In this document: positions 21,736 to 32,176 of the stretch, one piece after another | Layout of the letters: each line of letters begins with the position of its first letter | Position numbering within the stretch: the first letter of the stretch is position 1 | DNA from: Diplonema papillatum | Taxonomy: Eukaryota > Euglenozoa > Diplonemea > Diplonemida > Diplonemidae | DNA length: 64,000 bases | Direction of reading: 5' to 3' | NCBI GenBank assembly: GCA_030068145.1 | Contig: JAPJBO010000448.1 | Span: forward strand, 62,001-126,000 | Made by a program: the position numbers and the translations under genes | Notes under the pieces: model-generated | Told to the model about the DNA's origin: nothing | The model's input: the letters and a program-made list of their open reading frames with translations, nothing else | The model's database searches: none

Positions 21736-24100
21736 CGTCTGTGGCGACAATCTGCATCGCCGGCGTCGCGGGTACCTCTTCCTTACTACTATGATGGACA
21801 GCAGCAGGCAATTCGATGCGGTTCGAGGGGATGGGACGCAGGTGCATTCGGGACAACTCCACGACGGATCTGGCCGGCAAGCACCTTCCGAGCGCTAGTG
21901 TACCGTGAACACTCGATCTCGGGTTGGTCGCTGGTTGGGGTCGTGTGTATAATATTACTACGCGCGCTCGTAGGCCGCAGACACAAGCGTATTTGGACCC
22001 CGAGGTCCCAGATCCCCTGGATCCGATCAGACCCCTTTTGGGCCCCTATCCACGCCCTTCTGCGGCATGGCGCTTGCACTGAACGCGCGCCTGTACGTGC
22101 CGGTGATAGCTGAAGACTGAACGAAACGCGCAATGCATCGCCGTAGGCCCCCCTCCACGGAAGCCAACTTAAGCAAAACTGCACATATTCGGCGGTGCTG
22201 CAGAGCCACGGCACACGGTCAAGCTGGAAACGACTTTCCAAACCAAAGCTTCGCGGCTTAAATACTACAAAAGCCCATAGAGACGGTCACCGGCGCACCC
22301 CTGTCCAATTTGCGTGGCGCTTAGTGCGCTCGTCAATCTACCATGCGAAGAACCAGATCCCCGACCACCAGCCAACTCCTGCTTGCGACTCGCTAACAAC
22401 AGAAAACGAAAGTAGATTTGTAGGCACAGAAAAGGGTTCCAGAGGGGGGTATGCTACGTGCTGCTCTGCGCTTGCTTCGTTTTTGTCGGGCTAGATGCGT
22501 GTCCTTTCTTGGAGGTGTCCGGTGGTTGCCCCAGCAACTTCTTCACGGAGTAGCTGGGACCTGTTTTACCAACAGCAAGCTTCGGCCTATTTCGAGGTGT
22601 ATCGACGCTTCAACCCAAGATTGGTAGACCTACAGTTCTAGAGGACTTCCGCAAGACGGAGCAACAAAAGCAGCGCATGCCCACGACAACAGCCGACCTC
22701 TGCAGTGCTCTCGTTCTTTTCCGAGTTTGACTAAGTGTTCCACGATTCTGCCGGCATCAGTCCCCTGGCAATTCTCTGTATTTGCTTCTGAAGCTCCCAA
22801 CAACTTAGCAGGGTGGCAGCTGGATGGTGCGGCTCATTCCAAAACGGCGACAGCTCGTCTCGCAGGGACAAATGCGTCGAGAAACCCCTAACCAGGAGCT
22901 CGGCTTTCACGCCTTTGGCGGGGATACGGGTAAAGTGGCGAACGACTAGCATCGATGCGTGCGCGAACCTTGAGGCTTGGCGCTTGCGCATGATACCAGT
23001 CTGTAGAAATAGAAACGGGCACAGGGCAGAGAGGACAGGTTTGTAGCACTGTGTGCTATCTCCGACGAAGCTCTGCATGCTGCGGTCGACCGTGACGCTC
23101 GATCCCTGAAGAGAACTTCTTCCTCGTGTCTGAGGCTCACCCGACGAAAGCGGTCAGGCGGGGATCGGATTCGCCAAAGGCAAAACGAACCATTTGGCCT
23201 CCGGTGACTTGTACCGCCGCTTCAGCAACATCTTCGCCGAAGAATTTCGGCGTACAAAACGTACCGATGCTACCTGGTCAGTCTTCCCGCGAGATCACGG
23301 GTTTGCACGAGGCGCGCCATGTGCGAATAGGACAACCCGCAGTGCTCAACAGATGTTATGGATTGCACACTCATCATAAACGATTGCGTAGAACAAGGGG
23401 GGTGATCTTGATTTGCCACTGCCTCTCATCCATGATGCTAGCATGCATGTGGGAAGGGTAGAACTTTTCCCTTTTCAGTCTCCCAGGTTGCCCACGGCGT
23501 CAAGCTCTCGTAGAAGTGGGTGTGGTCCTGTCAGTTGTTCCATCAGACGTCTTCGAGGCTCGATCGCATCGTGGGCACCACTTTTCGGAGATTCGTCGGG
23601 TTGGGGAGAAGGGGGTTTATAGAATGTTTAGACAGAGCACTGCCTCGCATGCATGTTTGATGCTAGCACAGGCGGGGGTGTTGCAAGAACGTTGTTGGGA
23701 TGGTTATAAGCTCAACGCCGCGCTGGTCCTTTCTCCGCTGTGTTTCGGTACTGAAGCCGCGGCGCATCATCATCAGCGCGGAAACCTGAGTGTCTGCAAG
23801 CAGGACAGCGGGTGTGAGTCTGGTTTGTTCGAGGCGGCTGCCAAAGCTAGTCACAGCCAGTACCGCCCACGTCTACATCCTCCTCAGGATGACCTCAGGG
23901 TCCAAGATCACCAGTTCATCCCATCGAGAGCACAGGAAAACCCATCTCGGGGAGGCCTTTACAAAGGGGGGGTTGCAAGAACGTGCTTGGAATGGGTATG
24001 TGCTCAACACCGCACTGGTCCCGTCTGCGCCGTGTTTCGGTCCTTTAAGCCACGAGCGCTAAACCTGAGTGTCTGCAGACAGGACTGCGGTGTGAGTCTG
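21736..24100. other. Gene-free repeat-rich stretch
   Basis: Diverged R2-like sequence lies near 22140-22280 and 23000-23110. A GTTTAGACAGAGCACTGCCTC word at 23627 is shared with 40166 and 53800. Open frames are short and no exon is recognised. Confidence 0.4.
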
Positions 24101-24194
24101 TTTTGTCAGGCGGCTGTTCGTAGCTCGTCACAGCCAGGACCACCCGTGCTACTAGAGCTCAGGCGACACGGGGAGAAGGCCCCTACAACCGTGT

Positions 24195-24362
24195 GTGTTT
24201 ACAAAGGGGGGGGTCGAATAATAACATTTATTTGACACACGCCTGGAGGTCTAAAAACACTACCACTACTTGATCCTGCTAATGTTCGGCTACCCGGAAT
24301 TTCTTTTAGTATCCGACAAATCGAATGACTGCACAGGTGTTATTATTCGACCCCCCCCCGTT
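24195..24362. mobile_element. MITE with oligo-G ends and 8-bp target duplication (168 bp)
   Basis: The element carries GGGGGGGGTCGAATAATAAC at the left (24206) and its complement at the right (24339-24359). It interrupts an R3 copy. The intact site is present at 7597-7613 and 14842-14857 as ACAACCGTGTCTGAGC. Here the flanks are AACCGTGT (24187-24194) and AACCATGT (24363-24370), an 8-bp duplication with one difference. An 8-bp duplication fits the hAT superfamily. The TCGACCCCCCC end also appears at about 39827 and in the form TCCGACCCCCC at 44862. Confidence 0.7.
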
Positions 24363-25007
24363 AACCATGTCTGAGCAATCATTTAAAAACGATGAGGGGA
24401 CAGGGGGAGACGGCACATGGGTTCGTTCGGTACACTCCGGCAGGCGCCGTAAAATCATAAACGCTGGCCTCGCCTATAAAAGGAGGTTGTGCGAGACGGG
24501 ATGAAGGGTGGACGGCAGAAGCGTTTCCCTCACGTTGATAGACTCCTGCAGCAAACGCTGCAATTCGGAATTTACCTGAAAAGGAGGCACGACTGTCCGT
24601 TCACGAAGGTGTCCTGACAGGCGGCAGAAACCCCGGGCTGCAAACTTGCTCGATGAGCGATTTTGAACCCTGATTCCGTGGTACGAAAACATGGCCCAAC
24701 GTTTCGCTTCGTGTTTAAAAGGTGCGGCCGGGGGTGGGCAGGAAAGCTTGCAGGGAGTACTGGCTTCTGGCAGAAAACACGGTCGACGTTGGGTTGTGAT
24801 CCTCGGATGTCGGCTCTCTCGTGCGTGGACAAGCGGAATCGTCTCCCGGCTTGCACGTTTGCACGCAACAGGATGAGCGGCAGCAGTCCCTTACCGCCGC
24901 CGCCCACGGGTTCCTAAAACCTATCTTCAGTCTACCACTTCGAAAGATCCCTGAGCAAGAGCATCGCCAACATTGACGAAACTCCTCGCATACCAAACTT
25001 CCGAGAG

Positions 25008-25009
<2 letters not shown>

Positions 25010-25053
<44 letters not shown>
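25010..25053 (+). repeat. (AC)n microsatellite
   Basis: About 22 AC units occur in one uninterrupted tract. It produces an artificial run of C/V residues in the opposite reading frame, which should not be read as protein. Confidence 0.95.
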
Positions 25054-25061
<8 letters not shown>

Positions 25062-26792
25062 TGGCAAAAGTGACAGGTGGAACTATACTATACTTCGCCT
25101 CAGACGCTACCCACCTTAAGCCGTGAACTTCAGCACTCTGTGACAGAGACAAAAAATCGTAGAAGCCATAAAATAAATGCAGACTGTTGTGGTTGGGTGT
25201 CACGCAAGCGAGGCGCGAGGGGGAGTCATTTTCTGAGTTTTTTTGTTTCTTTTTCGAGACGTCCTTTCTTGCCTTTTGCGTTGCGTATCTATCTAGACTA
25301 CTTCGGGTCTCTTCAATTGAAGCAGAGCATCAGTGCATGGAGGCCTGACCGGGCCCGGCGATTTGGCCCTGTGTGAGTGTGGTGAAGAACATGTTAGGCC
25401 TGTTTTCAAGTGCCGCTTGCCAAAGACACTGTGAACGCGCGGTGGTGCGTTGATGCCGGGATCCTTGGGTCCTGCATACCACGTACCAGTACATGTACAA
25501 ATATCATATGTACGGGCCAACACCCCCGCCAGACGAACGCCGCCCAATGCGCAGCCCCCGGCTGCGTCCATCCGACGCGCGAACCGACGCAAACGCGAAG
25601 AAACGAGCGAACGGTCATCCACCGATGGCTCCGGCCGGGAGGCCATAACGACACCCACTCGTAGGCCGCCTCCGCGGCGACGTAACAGACGCGTTGCATC
25701 TGCTGTGACGTAGACACGGAGTGTGCATAGTGCGTTGTTCAGGGTAGTCGAAGGCCTGACAATCACACTAATGCAACAAATTTAACTATCATATGTAGTG
25801 CATGCGCGTAGCAGTGTGTATACCTAATACCTCAGCCCGCAGGAGGAGCTAGGTATTGGTACGCAACACGTAGCAGCACTGTGCAGTGCATCTAGTATGT
25901 AGCACCTTAGTATTCGGCCCAATACTGGCATACGAGGATGCTTATCCAGACGGTCCACACCAAAAGAATCCACTTCCCGGCCAGAAGGGAGAGGGGGGTG
26001 GAACTGCTGGACTTTCAATGACCGCACTATCCTGAATTCGAGTTTCAGATGCGGTTTCAGATGACCAAAGGGTCCTGCTTGGAGCGGTTCAGTTTTCTTC
26101 ACACGTTGCATGCGGCCAAGAGAAAACGGAGAAACGCGACACACAGTCGTGGAACGCCTTCTTCAGAAGCTCAGTACCAAAAATGTGGAATCGGATTTTT
26201 GCCTGGCAGGCTTTTTGTGTTAAGTTACCGTAATTGGATTAATGTTGAACCTGGTTTGCGACCAGGGATTTAGTTTGAAGGCTTCCGGGGTTGCAGATTT
26301 AGACTGTTACTATGGGGTAGTTTGGGCGGTGTTTCGGTGCCGTTTTCGCCGATGTACGGCATCTTGGGGCTGAGCCGACACATTTCCACAACTTCGTTCG
26401 GCAAAAGAAGGGTCTTCTTGGGTCCTTTATGGGTCAATTATGGTCACCCCGTCAGTTTGGCGACACTTTCTGCGGGCGTCTTCCAATGAATCAAGCTTTT
26501 CGGGGGTTTCCGAATGCTTCTGGGTTCCTGTAGGGTTGGGTGCCATAATATCATTGGGACGCGATATATATAGGGACGCGCTCCAAAAACAGTCAAAATC
26601 GTAAACAGACAGTCTCGTCAGGCAGCTGAAGGGGTGGACCAGGGGACCTATTTTCCTATGATTCCTATCATAATAGGTCCACGGTTTTGGTGTATCTGCA
26701 CCTGCACCGCCGTACATTTTTAGCACAACATCGCGCCGAAGGCGCGACGGAAAATTATGGCAAAAATAATTCCGCTCCCCCTTTATCATGCG

Positions 26793-27015
26793 TCAGCGGG
26801 CCGAGGTTCACTGCACTGCGGGCTGAGTTCCACAGCACTGTGGGCTGTCTTCTCAGCTCAGCGGGCCGAGGTTCACAGCACTGCGGGCTGAGTTCCACAG
26901 CACTGCGGGCTGTCTTCTCAGCTCAGCGGGCCGCGGTTCACAGCACTGCGGGCTGTCATCTCCGCTCAGCGGGCCGCGGTTCACAGCACTGCGGGCTGTC
27001 TTCTCAGCTCAGCCC
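26793..27015 (+). repeat. Minisatellite of CAGCGGGCCGnGGTTCA units
   Basis: There are four tandem units, two of about 65 bp and two of about 43 bp that lack one internal GAGTTCCACAGCACTGCGGGCT segment. Each begins AGCGGGCCG and ends TCTTCTCAGCTC. An inverted single copy (GAGAAGACAGCCCGCAGTGC) is at 30529-30548, next to the Cys-rich protein gene. This links the array to the inverted gene-fragment duplication at 27222-27347. Confidence 0.75.
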
Positions 27016-27221
27016 CCGGACCCCCCCTTGGAGAAAAGCTTCTCGGTCTCAGAGCGGCAAAAGAAAGTTGGTCGGGAAACTGAGGCAAAAACGAAGCTGA
27101 TAACCTGTACAACACGGGAATTTTTTTTGGGGCACAAAAAAAAAACACAAGCCCCGAACCGTTTTTTGAATTCCTCGCCAAAAGTGAGGTTAGCGGGAGC
27201 ACTGAAGAACCCGAATAGAAA

Positions 27222-27347
27222 ATGCAGCCCGGCCAGCAGCAGTATCCGCAGCAGGGGTACCGCCCGCTGCAAGGTTACCAGCAGCAAGGGTACCCGCCGC
27301 AGCAGGGATACCCCCCGCAGCAGGGGTATGCGCAGCAGCAGCCGTAG
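27222..27347 (+). pseudogene. Inverted, truncated copy of the start of the Cys-rich protein gene
   Basis: The plus strand reads MQPGQQQYPQQGYRPLQGYQ and so on for 41 codons, then stops at TAG. This matches the first 40 codons of the minus-strand gene starting at 30395 at nearly every base, including the AGAAAATGCAG context before the ATG. After the Q/P/G/Y-rich repeats the match ends. The copy lacks the cysteine-rich part and so is a 5' gene fragment in inverted orientation about 3 kb away. Confidence 0.75.
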
Positions 27348-28653
27348 GGAAAATAATGAATAAGCCCCCCCTTTCCCAAAATGGGACAATGGAGTCCCAC
27401 ACTCCATTTTCTCATGTTTGCGTTTCTCTTTTGCGACAACCAATTTTCTGCTTCCCTGGAGACAGTATTTGTTACAGCTAAAACGAAAGTTGGCAGCGGT
27501 TTATCCAGAACCTCTTAGCTCGTGTGGGTTACTCAACTGTCAAACAGGACCTTGGCCCGATATTGCAGCACAGTGGTAGCTGCAACCTGCCGACCGAAGC
27601 TGAATACAATTGAACGGCAGCGGCTGGGTCTCAGCAGCGGAGGCTCAGCAGCCTTCCAGCACCTTCAGCACGGCTACAAACACCACACCCCCCCGCCTAT
27701 ATGTACTTCGAACACCGTTTTTTTGAACATTTCTTTTTTTCCTGGGCAACTCGGAGGCAGGCTATTAGCTTGGTTTGCCTCAGTTTCCAAAATCCGTCTC
27801 AATAGTCAATTTGCTTTTCCCGCTCTGAAACCCCGAGAAGCTTTGATTTAGGCCACCCGAATCTTCCGAAGGGGGGCTCTGCCCCCCGGCAAACGGTACG
27901 GTACATTCAGGTGGAGTAAAAGTTTGCACTTCTCAGTCCGTTTGTCGCGTAAACATACGACCAACGTACTGGTGGCACTGCTTGCCACCTGTGTGACCCT
28001 CGCCCCGCTCCCCCTGGTGCACACTCCTGAAGTCTACAGCCCATTTCAAATTCATCCACCACTCAGATACTGTACGCTGGTAAATCATTGGCACGAGTAG
28101 ATGCAGACCGGAGATCACACGGAACAAGGCACAACTCGGAAAGAATCTGTCAATAACTCCGGGTTGCTTCTGAGCCTCGACTCTCTCACTCGGCTCAGCA
28201 CCAGCCCAGCATTGCCCAGCCCCTGACCGCCAGCCCTGCCCTTGACCGCCAGGCAGCTTCCTGGCACAGCTGGCCTAACTCACGCCTCCACCGGAGCCCC
28301 ACGACCTATTTCATCGAAGGTCGTATTTTGCACTTTTTTTTTTTGTGTTTCCGGCGATATTCGCTCAGTCAGTTGCCTGTGACGGCGTTCATTGAGTTGT
28401 TTGAATTAGTTCACTTACAGTAGCTGCTGATCTGCTGCGATTTTTTTATTTTTTGAGCCGCCCGGATTTCCAAATTCCGGCAGGTGACGGAATTTGGAAT
28501 GGGAAGCTAATGCCCTGCAACTCCGGTTTGCAGAGTTAGACCGACGGTCTAAATCTGCAACGGAAACTAATCCCCTGTTTGCGACTTTGGGTACTTTGCA
28601 GAGATCGCGATCCTGGTGCTTGCCCGCGCCTTGGTGCAGTCACGCAGGTGACT

Positions 28654-28684
28654 ACCTGGGACACCCCCCCGGGGTGTCCCAGGT
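28654..28684. repeat. Perfect 31-bp palindrome
   Basis: ACCTGGGACACCCC and its complement are separated by three C residues. It would form a very stable hairpin. It lies about 210 bp downstream of the Cys-rich gene's exon 2 end on the minus strand. No function can be assigned. Confidence 0.8.
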
Positions 28685-28895
28685 TTTACCCGGTCTAGTT
28701 TACCCGTTCCAGCTTTAGTTCAGTACATTGTTCCAATTACGGTAAGTGCGCATATGGTGTCAGCGGGAGCTGGGTGAAGCTTCGACGCCGACCACGTGAA
28801 AGAATTGAACAAAGCCTGAGGACCCAGACATTGCATGACAACTGTGCAGCGACTGCGAAACACTGCCCTCGTGCAAGAGAGTGGGAGAAACACAC

Positions 28896-28982
28896 CTTAG
28901 GGTACCCTTTCTTCACCATTTCGTCCTGGTGCTGTGCTACCATGCACCCAATCATGATGTAGTACAGTAGATCGGCGAGGTT
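28896..28982 (-). CDS. Cys-rich membrane protein, exon 2
   Basis: This 29-codon exon lies between an acceptor GAGCTTGCAG and a donor CCTAAG|GTGTGT. It reads NLADLLYYIMIGCMVAQHQD then EMVKKGYPK. It enters in phase 0, matching exon 1. The joined sequence (IVACLLQ + NLADLLYYIMIGCM..Q..E....GYP) resembles the usual end of PLAC8-type cysteine-rich proteins. It exits in phase 0; the last exon was not located, so only a short tail is missing. Confidence 0.6.
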
Positions 28983-29750
28983 CTGCAAGCTCTCCTCCTG
29001 TTTTCAAGTATCAAGTCGCATAAGTTTGGTACGAAGAAGCAAACAACACTTGATTCGTTGCAATGGAAAGAACTGCGTAGCTTTGTTTTATTCTTTTACT
29101 TGTTAGTTGTCGACAACTTGTCTTGTCGTGTTGAGGTGTCATTCAGATGTAAGTCTAAAGCCGCCCACGTCAAATTTTGTTAAGCAGCGGCTGCCAAAAC
29201 GGTGCAGGATGCTGTCTGCGGACCAGATTGTGAGCCCGGGCCCAAAAAGTGGCCTCCAACACCTCGTTTTGAAACGACCGAACGATCATGGTCACCAGAA
29301 AGGGAGCCCATCATCAATGGGCACCCTAAAACCACCCAGAAATATGCTTTCAAAATGAGCCTAGGCTCAAGAAACGTGCCCCAAACCGTGTGTATGTGTT
29401 ACGGATCCATTTTTTAACGTAGTGCCTGCAAAGTACGACCACGCTCAGATATCATTGTGGCCAGGTGACGTCTGATGCACCCCCGGGCTGGGAGTGGGGG
29501 CCTCTATTCGCACTTTGGTTCGCGTGATGCTTTGAGCAGCAGCTGGCCAATGCTTCGTTTGCAGCTACACAATCGCCGCAACGCCCCCCGTCCACGGTGG
29601 AACGAACCGTATCGTGCGCTGAATTTTACCATAAGTTTTACACACGACAGCGAGAATACAAGTGAGACAGGTGACGCTGAGTTTTCAATCTATGTCTGCC
29701 TAATAAAAAGCAACGGGAGGGGACTTTTGGTGGCGAAGGGCGGTACTTAC

Positions 29751-30395
29751 CTGGAGGAGGCACGCGACGATCTGGCAGATGCAGACCAGCCAGAAGAAAA
29801 AGATGTCGCAGCAGGTGTTTTGGAGCCCGTAGTGCATTTGGATCATGAAGCGGTTCCCGTGGGCCGCGCACCCGAGGCAGCAGCACGACTCGAGGGCCAG
29901 GCAGACGCACTCGTTGCCGGCCGTGCACTTGTTGCACCGCTTCGTCATGCTCGAGCCCCAGATGCCGGCGCAGCACTGGTAGTACTTCCAGTTGTCCTCG
30001 TCCTTGTCGGCGAGGAGAAGCTTCCGCCGCTGGGTGAACACGGCGCACGGGCAGCAGAAGAACCCGAAGCAGAACCACAGCGGCTGCCGGCAACCGGCCG
30101 TCAACAGTGGGCCTTCCCACTCGGCCTGGAACGTGTCCGTGATCGCCTGCAGGTCGTTCGCCTTCTGCGGCGGCTGGTACCACGTCGGCGGCGCGTTGCC
30201 TCCTCCCGTGCCGTACCCCTGCTGCGCCGGGTACGGCTGCTGCTGCGCATACCCGGGCTGGGCGTAGCCCGGGTTCGCCGGCTGCGCGTACCCTTGCTGC
30301 GGGGGGTATCCCTGCTGCGGGGGGTACCCTTGCTGCTGGTAACCTTGCGACGGTGGGTACCCCTGCTGCGGATACTGCTGCTGGCTGGGCTGCAT
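29751..30395 (-). CDS. Cys-rich membrane protein with Q/P/G/Y-rich N-terminus (PLAC8-like), exon 1
   Basis: The exon encodes 215 residues from ATG at 30395 to a canonical CAG|GTAAGT donor. Residues 1-75 are QQGYPPQQGYPP-type repeats, typical of annexin- or rhodopsin-tail-like low-complexity domains. From about residue 95 it is cysteine-rich: CFGFFCCPCAVFTQRRKLLL, then YYQCCAGIWG, CNKCTAGNECVCLALESCCC, and a hydrophobic CCDIFFFWLVCICQIVACLL segment. The QRR after the CC..C cluster and the repeated CC pairs resemble PLAC8/DUF614-type proteins, which associate with membranes and affect cell size or metal transport in plants and fungi. The family assignment is tentative. An inverted fragment of its 5' end is at 27222-27347. 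Confidence 0.65.
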
Positions 30396-32176
30396 TTTCT
30401 TTTTTGGGTCTGTTGTCCTTTGCCTTTAGTTTCCACTGGTGCGGGGGGGAATCTTAGTTCAATGTTTAGACAGGACGCTGCCTCTCATGCACGGAAGCAA
30501 ATTTTTCGTTTGTGCGATTTAACAGCTGAGAAGACAGCCCGCAGTGCTGTGGTCTATCCTGCTCCCGTTCTGAGCCGACCTCTGCAGGATTTCGTCTCTT
30601 TTCCGGGCCGCTGCCTGCCCCCACCTCTGTTCGTGCGATCGGCCTGAGAAAACCTCGATGCGTGGTTCCCCGCCCGTCACAACTGCGAGCACCCTCGGCC
30701 GGAGGTTTTGAGCTGGAACGGAAAGAGAAAGGGGACCTAACGATGGCGCGAGGCTAGGTAGCAATTGCCCGAAGAAGGGGGTGCAGCGAATGGTTTGAGT
30801 GGCCCCGACGAAGAAGAGAAGAAGTGCGTAGTTTTGTTTTATTCTAGAAGAAATATGAAAACGGGTTGAAAAGTCCGCTCCTGGTCCAGGAACGTGACGG
30901 TCAACCACAGCGTGCAAAGCTTGAGTCGCAGAAAAGGTCAGCAGTTTTCTGGAACTGCAGCAGAATAGTTATGTGAAGATTCTTCTAGATCGGGACTTCT
31001 GGCACTGGTTCTGGGGAGGAAAGGAAGGTCAAGAGCGTTTGCGGTGTTCTCCGTCAGATCGGTTGGACTGTGCTTCTACGGCTGGCGCCAGAGCTTGCTA
31101 CAAACGGTAACCCCCAGTGTGTCGAGCAGCAGGACGCTTGCCGCCCCCTTTGGCTGTTTATTTTAGCAACACACACACAATCTTATGGGCTGCTCTGCGA
31201 TGGATCGAGGAGAAATTCGTGCAAACAAAAGACAGAACAGGTCGCACATTGTAGACAAAAGCAAAGCATCTGGCAAGTCCTATACCATAGAAGCTGGTGG
31301 TGTGGCATCCATTCAATACAATACACTGTTTGTGTACACCAGCGTCACACTTACACAAACAGTAGATGTGTAAGTGGAAGAGAAGGTGTGCAATTATTCG
31401 TGCACGAATACATAAACAGAGGCCGATCCATCCCGCGGTATTCGAGGTTGGCATGCAGAAGCCATGGCGATGGTCTACTCACGGTTAAATCAAAAAAGAG
31501 ACAGAACGAGAAAGGGAAACAAAGACAACCACGATAGGTTTGTTTGATGATCATCACCGATTACTGGCGTCCAGTGGGTAGAGGCGTGGGAATGGGGTGG
31601 TCACTAACTGTCAGAGGTCTCGCTCAATCAAACAAACCTTCCACCCTAACCTTACAGTTCTCCTAGCTTGCAGGGGTCTAGAGGTTGACGCAGCTGTACT
31701 GAAGCGCCACCCTACCCCCTACATAGAAGAAGGGAGGGTACGGTAGGCCAAGGAGGAAGAATTTGTTTGATTCAATGAGCGCGGTACTTGCACCACTGGA
31801 AGCCATGTTATTCTTTAAAGCGCGGGGTTTGTGGAGGATGTTCATACAGCAAAACTTGAAAGGACACGATCGTTTCGATGTCTTGTTTGTGATGGGTTAC
31901 GGGATTGCAGGGGAATGGATGTGCTCCGCTATCTGCACCGAGGTTCGGTACACGAGGCAGAGACAGGAGAGCATGTAAGCCTGGTTTCTCCCAGTACCGC
32001 GCAACGAGAGCACCAGCACTGGGATATTTGCAGTACACGAACAGAACGGATTGGCATACACTTTCTTGACGGGCTAGGTTACTACGAAGAGAAGAAAATA
32101 CAATGTGCGTGTATAGTTAACTTTATTGTGATTTGGAGGTTCGGTGTCTTAGGTCTGCGACTATTGAGACTGGGAG
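30396..32176. other. Gene-free stretch between the Cys-rich gene and the retroelement
   Basis: An R2 fragment (minus) lies at about 30860-30925. Bases 32128-32205 share the TTTATTGTG...GGGAGTCAGGTAGTGAAAGG block with 48527-48572. No reverse transcriptase coding is present where the rest of the retroelement ORF2 would be expected. No host exon is recognised. Confidence 0.5.

Noticed and set aside
25010..25203. Cys/Val-rich protein
   Set aside because: Produced by the (AC)n microsatellite.
29475..30647. Long plus-strand open frame of about 390 codons
   Set aside because: It is the complement of the Cys-rich protein exon, whose splice donor, repeats and cysteine pattern are convincing.
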